Origin: Bacteroidales bacterium UBA4116
GTDB lineage: Bacteria; Bacteroidota; Bacteroidia; Bacteroidales; Tannerellaceae
NCBI GenBank assembly: GCA_002381645.1
Contig: DFXE01000010.1
Coordinates: 286,663 to 350,662, forward strand
DNA length: 64,000 nt
Reading direction: 5' to 3'
Below the pieces are notes generated by a model. That model did no database searches. It worked only from the letters and a program-made list of their open reading frames with translations, and was not told where the DNA came from. The position numbers and the translations under genes are program-made. Positions within the stretch are counted from its first letter, which is position 1. Every line of letters starts with the position of its first letter. Shown in pieces: positions 61,845 through 64,000 of the stretch.

Positions 61845-63278
61845 ATGATACGAATATATACTACAATAATAAGCTTGCTGTTCATAGTAAGCTCTCTTAC
61901 CGCGCAATCTTCTTACTCAGATTATTTCATATCTTCCTCACAGACCCGTTCATCGCTTAATCCCGCATTCAGACCCAAGCAGGGTTATTTAGGCGTTCCG
62001 TTTCTGACCAACATAATGGTGGGCGCGAATACAAATAATCTTAATTTAGATCATCTGACATTTAAAAAGAATGGAGAAAGAGTAAGTTTCCTACATCCGT
62101 GGGTGGGTGTAGATGAATTTCTATCGGGAATGTCGGCAAATAATTATCTGTCTGCGGATGTCAATTACCGGATAGGTTCATTCGGATTTTATGACAAACG
62201 GGACGGATTCTGGAACTTCGACCTCGGAATAAGGGCAACTGCCGATGCCAATGTTCCGAAATCTTTGCTCGAAATGTCGAAAATAGGATTAAGCGATAAC
62301 GAGAATGATGTCTTTGAATACAATATAACAAATACCAAAGCAAATGTATCTGCCTATCTTGAATTGGGGGGTGGTTATTCCCTTCCTTTACTGGATAATA
62401 ATTTATTAGTGGGAGCAAAGGCTAAGATATTATTAGGACTGGCCAGTATGGATTTGAATGTCGACAGGTTTAATGCGCAAGTAGGACACGATCAATGGGT
62501 GGTACGTTCCAAAGCAACCCTGAAAGGATCGATGCCCGGCATTATTCCAACCTATAATGATGACGGCATATTCGATGGATTTGATTGGGACGAGCAATTC
62601 GGGATATCCGGATTCGGACTTGGTTTCGACCTGGGTGCCGTATACGACCTGAAAGCGATATCCCAATCTACCGGAAGCGAACTGCTTGAAAATATATTGG
62701 GTAAAACAAAAGTGTCTATGGCGTTTACAGATATAGGTTTTTTAACCTGGTCGGGAGGAAATTCCATGAATTTGAGTTCTCCCAATTCGGAAATTATCGT
62801 TCATCCGAAAGAAAGGATCATCTCAGACACATTAGATGAGTATTTTGATGATTTAATAAATGATTTCAAGGAAGCAGTGAACTTTAAACAAACCGGATCG
62901 AAAAAAGGAAAAACAGCGAGGCTAAGAACCAATATGAATATAGGTGTTGAATATGAAGCCTGGGCCAATAATATGACAGTCGGCGTTTTATCATCAACTA
63001 AGTTTGGTCTTAGTAAAACCTTTACGGAAGTAACATTGTCGGGCAACTATACTCCGGAGAAAGTCGATTGGCTTGCTGCCACTTTGAGTTATTCATTTAT
63101 TCATAATAAATTTAATACGATAGGTTTAGCAGTTCATTTGGCGCCCACGAAAGGTATTAACTTCTTCCTCGCAAGTGATTACCTCATACCCAGGATCAAT
63201 AAAGAATTCATACCCACAACCAGTAAAGCGGTAAATATACAATTAGGATTCGCTATCCCTCTTGGTGAAACCCGATAA
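61845..63278 (+). CDS. DUF5723-family outer-membrane beta-barrel protein
   Basis: A 477-residue protein. It starts MIRIYTTIISLLFIVSSLTAQ, a good signal peptide; a longer frame from 61806 overlaps the upstream gene. The pattern SLNPAFRPKQGYLGVPFL and IMVGANTNNLNLDHL near the N-terminus, repeated aromatic strands, and the end VNIQLGFAIPLG match DUF5723 barrel proteins (a PorP/OmpA-barrel-like group). The function is not known. It closes a two-gene unit and is followed by a good hairpin terminator. Confidence 0.78.
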   Translation: MIRIYTTIISLLFIVSSLTAQSSYSDYFISSSQTRSSLNPAFRPKQGYLGVPFLTNIMVGANTNNLNLDHLTFKKNGERVSFLHPWVGVDEFLSGMSANNYLSADVNYRIGSFGFYDKRDGFWNFDLGIRATADANVPKSLLEMSKIGLSDNENDVFEYNITNTKANVSAYLELGGGYSLPLLDNNLLVGAKAKILLGLASMDLNVDRFNAQVGHDQWVVRSKATLKGSMPGIIPTYNDDGIFDGFDWDEQFGISGFGLGFDLGAVYDLKAISQSTGSELLENILGKTKVSMAFTDIGFLTWSGGNSMNLSSPNSEIIVHPKERIISDTLDEYFDDLINDFKEAVNFKQTGSKKGKTARLRTNMNIGVEYEAWANNMTVGVLSSTKFGLSKTFTEVTLSGNYTPEKVDWLAATLSYSFIHNKFNTIGLAVHLAPTKGINFFLASDYLIPRINKEFIPTTSKAVNIQLGFAIPLGETR

Positions 63279-63305
63279 AATTTATATCTGTATTCATATT
63301 TTAAT

Positions 63306-63339
63306 AAAAAAGGTATCCCTATATGTGATACCTTTTTTT
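63306..63339. terminator. terminator after the DUF5723 gene
   Basis: AAAAAAGGTATC (63306-63317) / GATACCTTTTTT (63327-63338), perfect 12-bp stem with a nine-base loop and T run, 28 bases after the stop codon. The A run on the other side allows termination in both directions. Confidence 0.85.
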
Positions 63340-63596
63340 ATTTGCTGTCATGTACCGTGTTTCGAATGGAGTAATCGTTGTACCCAAGGAGTTCACAGCA
63401 AAAGAGGATTTGAATAAGGGTAAAGGTTTTAAACGGTAAGTAGTATCTGTTTCACAGGGAGTTTGTATATTTGCCCATCGTAATAAATTCCATAGACGAT
63501 TGTTATTCTTTATGTACACTGCGTATTTGGGATAATTATTGCTCCAATACCATTGTTAAACTCTCATAGACATTTGTTAAATATAAATTTACACCT
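63340..63596. other. intergenic stretch before the protease gene
   Basis: No gene is convincing; a 66-codon minus-strand frame at 63319-63519 has no support. TATATTTG at 63466-63473 is a -7 element match that could serve the protease gene from about 120 bases upstream. Confidence 0.4.
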
Positions 63597-64000
63597 ATGA
63601 AAAGACATCTAATGTATTTATTGTTGCTTTTTATAGCCTCTTTGTCTGTAAATGCTCAAACAATAACTTTAAATACCGGAGGTACAAAGTTGTCAGGCTA
63701 TCATATAATTTTACCTTGCGAATATAAAAATCTGCCTGTGGTAGATGTGAGAATTGCCGGAAAAAATTACCGGTTTTTGTTTGATACGGGAGCAATTACT
63801 TCTATTGGGGAGAAGATTATAAATGAGCTTAAGCTGGAACCCGTAGATAGGATGAATGTGATGGATGCTGAAGGCAGGTCAGATAGTTTATACGTTTATT
63901 CCCTGCCTGAGATATTTTTGGGCGGAGTTGCGTTTAATGATATACCGGCACTTCAAATGAAGGAAGGAGAATTGAATCGATGTCTGGCATATGACGGAGT
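63597..64000 (+). CDS. retropepsin-like aspartic protease, partial (cut by window end)
   Basis: The first 134 residues of a protein running past the window. It has a signal peptide (MKRHLMYLLLLFIASLSVNAQ) and the start of a pepsin/retropepsin-like domain: the strand LPVVDVRIAGKNYRFLFDTG with the active-site D-T-G (DTGAITSIGE), then LYVYSLPEIFLGGVAFNDIP. Secreted single-domain aspartic proteases of this kind are common in Bacteroidota. The rest of the gene, including any second repeat or PDZ domain, is outside the window. Confidence 0.8.
   Translation, partial: MKRHLMYLLLLFIASLSVNAQTITLNTGGTKLSGYHIILPCEYKNLPVVDVRIAGKNYRFLFDTGAITSIGEKIINELKLEPVDRMNVMDAEGRSDSLYVYSLPEIFLGGVAFNDIPALQMKEGELNRCLAYDG

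Noticed and set aside
1..64000. tRNA or rRNA genes
   Set aside because: No TTCGA-containing cloverleaf or rRNA-like segment was found in the intergenic regions I read.

Overview
The window is a piece of a Bacteroidales-type chromosome (phylum Bacteroidota). The basis is a SusC/SusD pair behind an ECF sigma factor and a FecR-type anti-sigma factor, a type IX secretion plug-domain protein (DUF5103), families found mainly in this phylum (DUF6599, DUF4858, DUF5723, long HU-like proteins), a complete Na+-pumping NQR operon, and promoters of the Bacteroidota form (TTG about 19-21 bases before TAnnTTTG) in place of E. coli-type -35/-10 boxes. The Fe-S and radical-SAM content suggests an anaerobe. 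I cannot name the genus. I see no tRNA, rRNA, CRISPR array or intact insertion sequence.

Region 1 (33-14918, minus strand) is a tightly packed run of 12 genes: a cytoplasmic ferredoxin, a radical SAM enzyme, a DUF116-polyprenyl diphosphate synthase fusion, two terpene-cyclase-fold proteins (one with the squalene-hopene-cyclase motif DADDT), three PQQ-like beta-propellers, two paralogous NHL-type propellers, a Tat-exported ferredoxin and a NapH-type membrane polyferredoxin. Read together it looks like a pathway for a polycyclic isoprenoid lipid joined to a periplasmic redox module. I know of no described pathway with this gene set. It is one of the two best candidates for a new system.

Region 2 (15171-25736, plus strand) holds a YqaA/DedA-like membrane protein, a small unknown protein, an ECF sigma/FecR/SusC/SusD uptake locus ending in an exported Gfo/Idh/MocA oxidoreductase and a strong terminator, then an M23 lipoprotein peptidase. 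Region 3 (25816-35630, mostly minus) has a GH9 glycosidase, an unknown membrane protein, a GyrI-like protein, an alpha/beta hydrolase, LuxR and AraC regulators, a DUF3781 protein, a Fe-S aldo/keto reductase and a DUF6599 protein. A palindromic element is present in three intergenic copies here.

Region 4 (about 35.7-42.5 kb) is a very AT-rich island. It carries a 46-codon peptide gene ending in SGEYIWFPDC, followed by a 15-bp stem terminator or attenuator and by three genes joined by ATGA overlaps: a secreted CarboxypepD_reg-like protein, a possible LPLAT-fold acyltransferase, and a PqqD-like/M50 membrane protease. This resembles a RiPP locus with no radical SAM enzyme, cyclodehydratase or lanthipeptide synthetase. 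A paralogue of the CarboxypepD_reg-like protein lies at the other end, on the opposite strand. Next comes an HU-like DNA-binding protein whose upstream region holds four repeats with an exact 22-bp period.

Region 5 (43151-64000) is more ordinary: a two-component system divergent from an outer-membrane receptor-like protein, a PIN-PhoH ATPase, a lipoprotein, a CDF metal transporter, a DUF5103 type IX plug protein, nqrABCDEF, secreted and lipoprotein genes of unknown function, a DUF5723 protein, and the start of a retropepsin-like protease cut by the window end.
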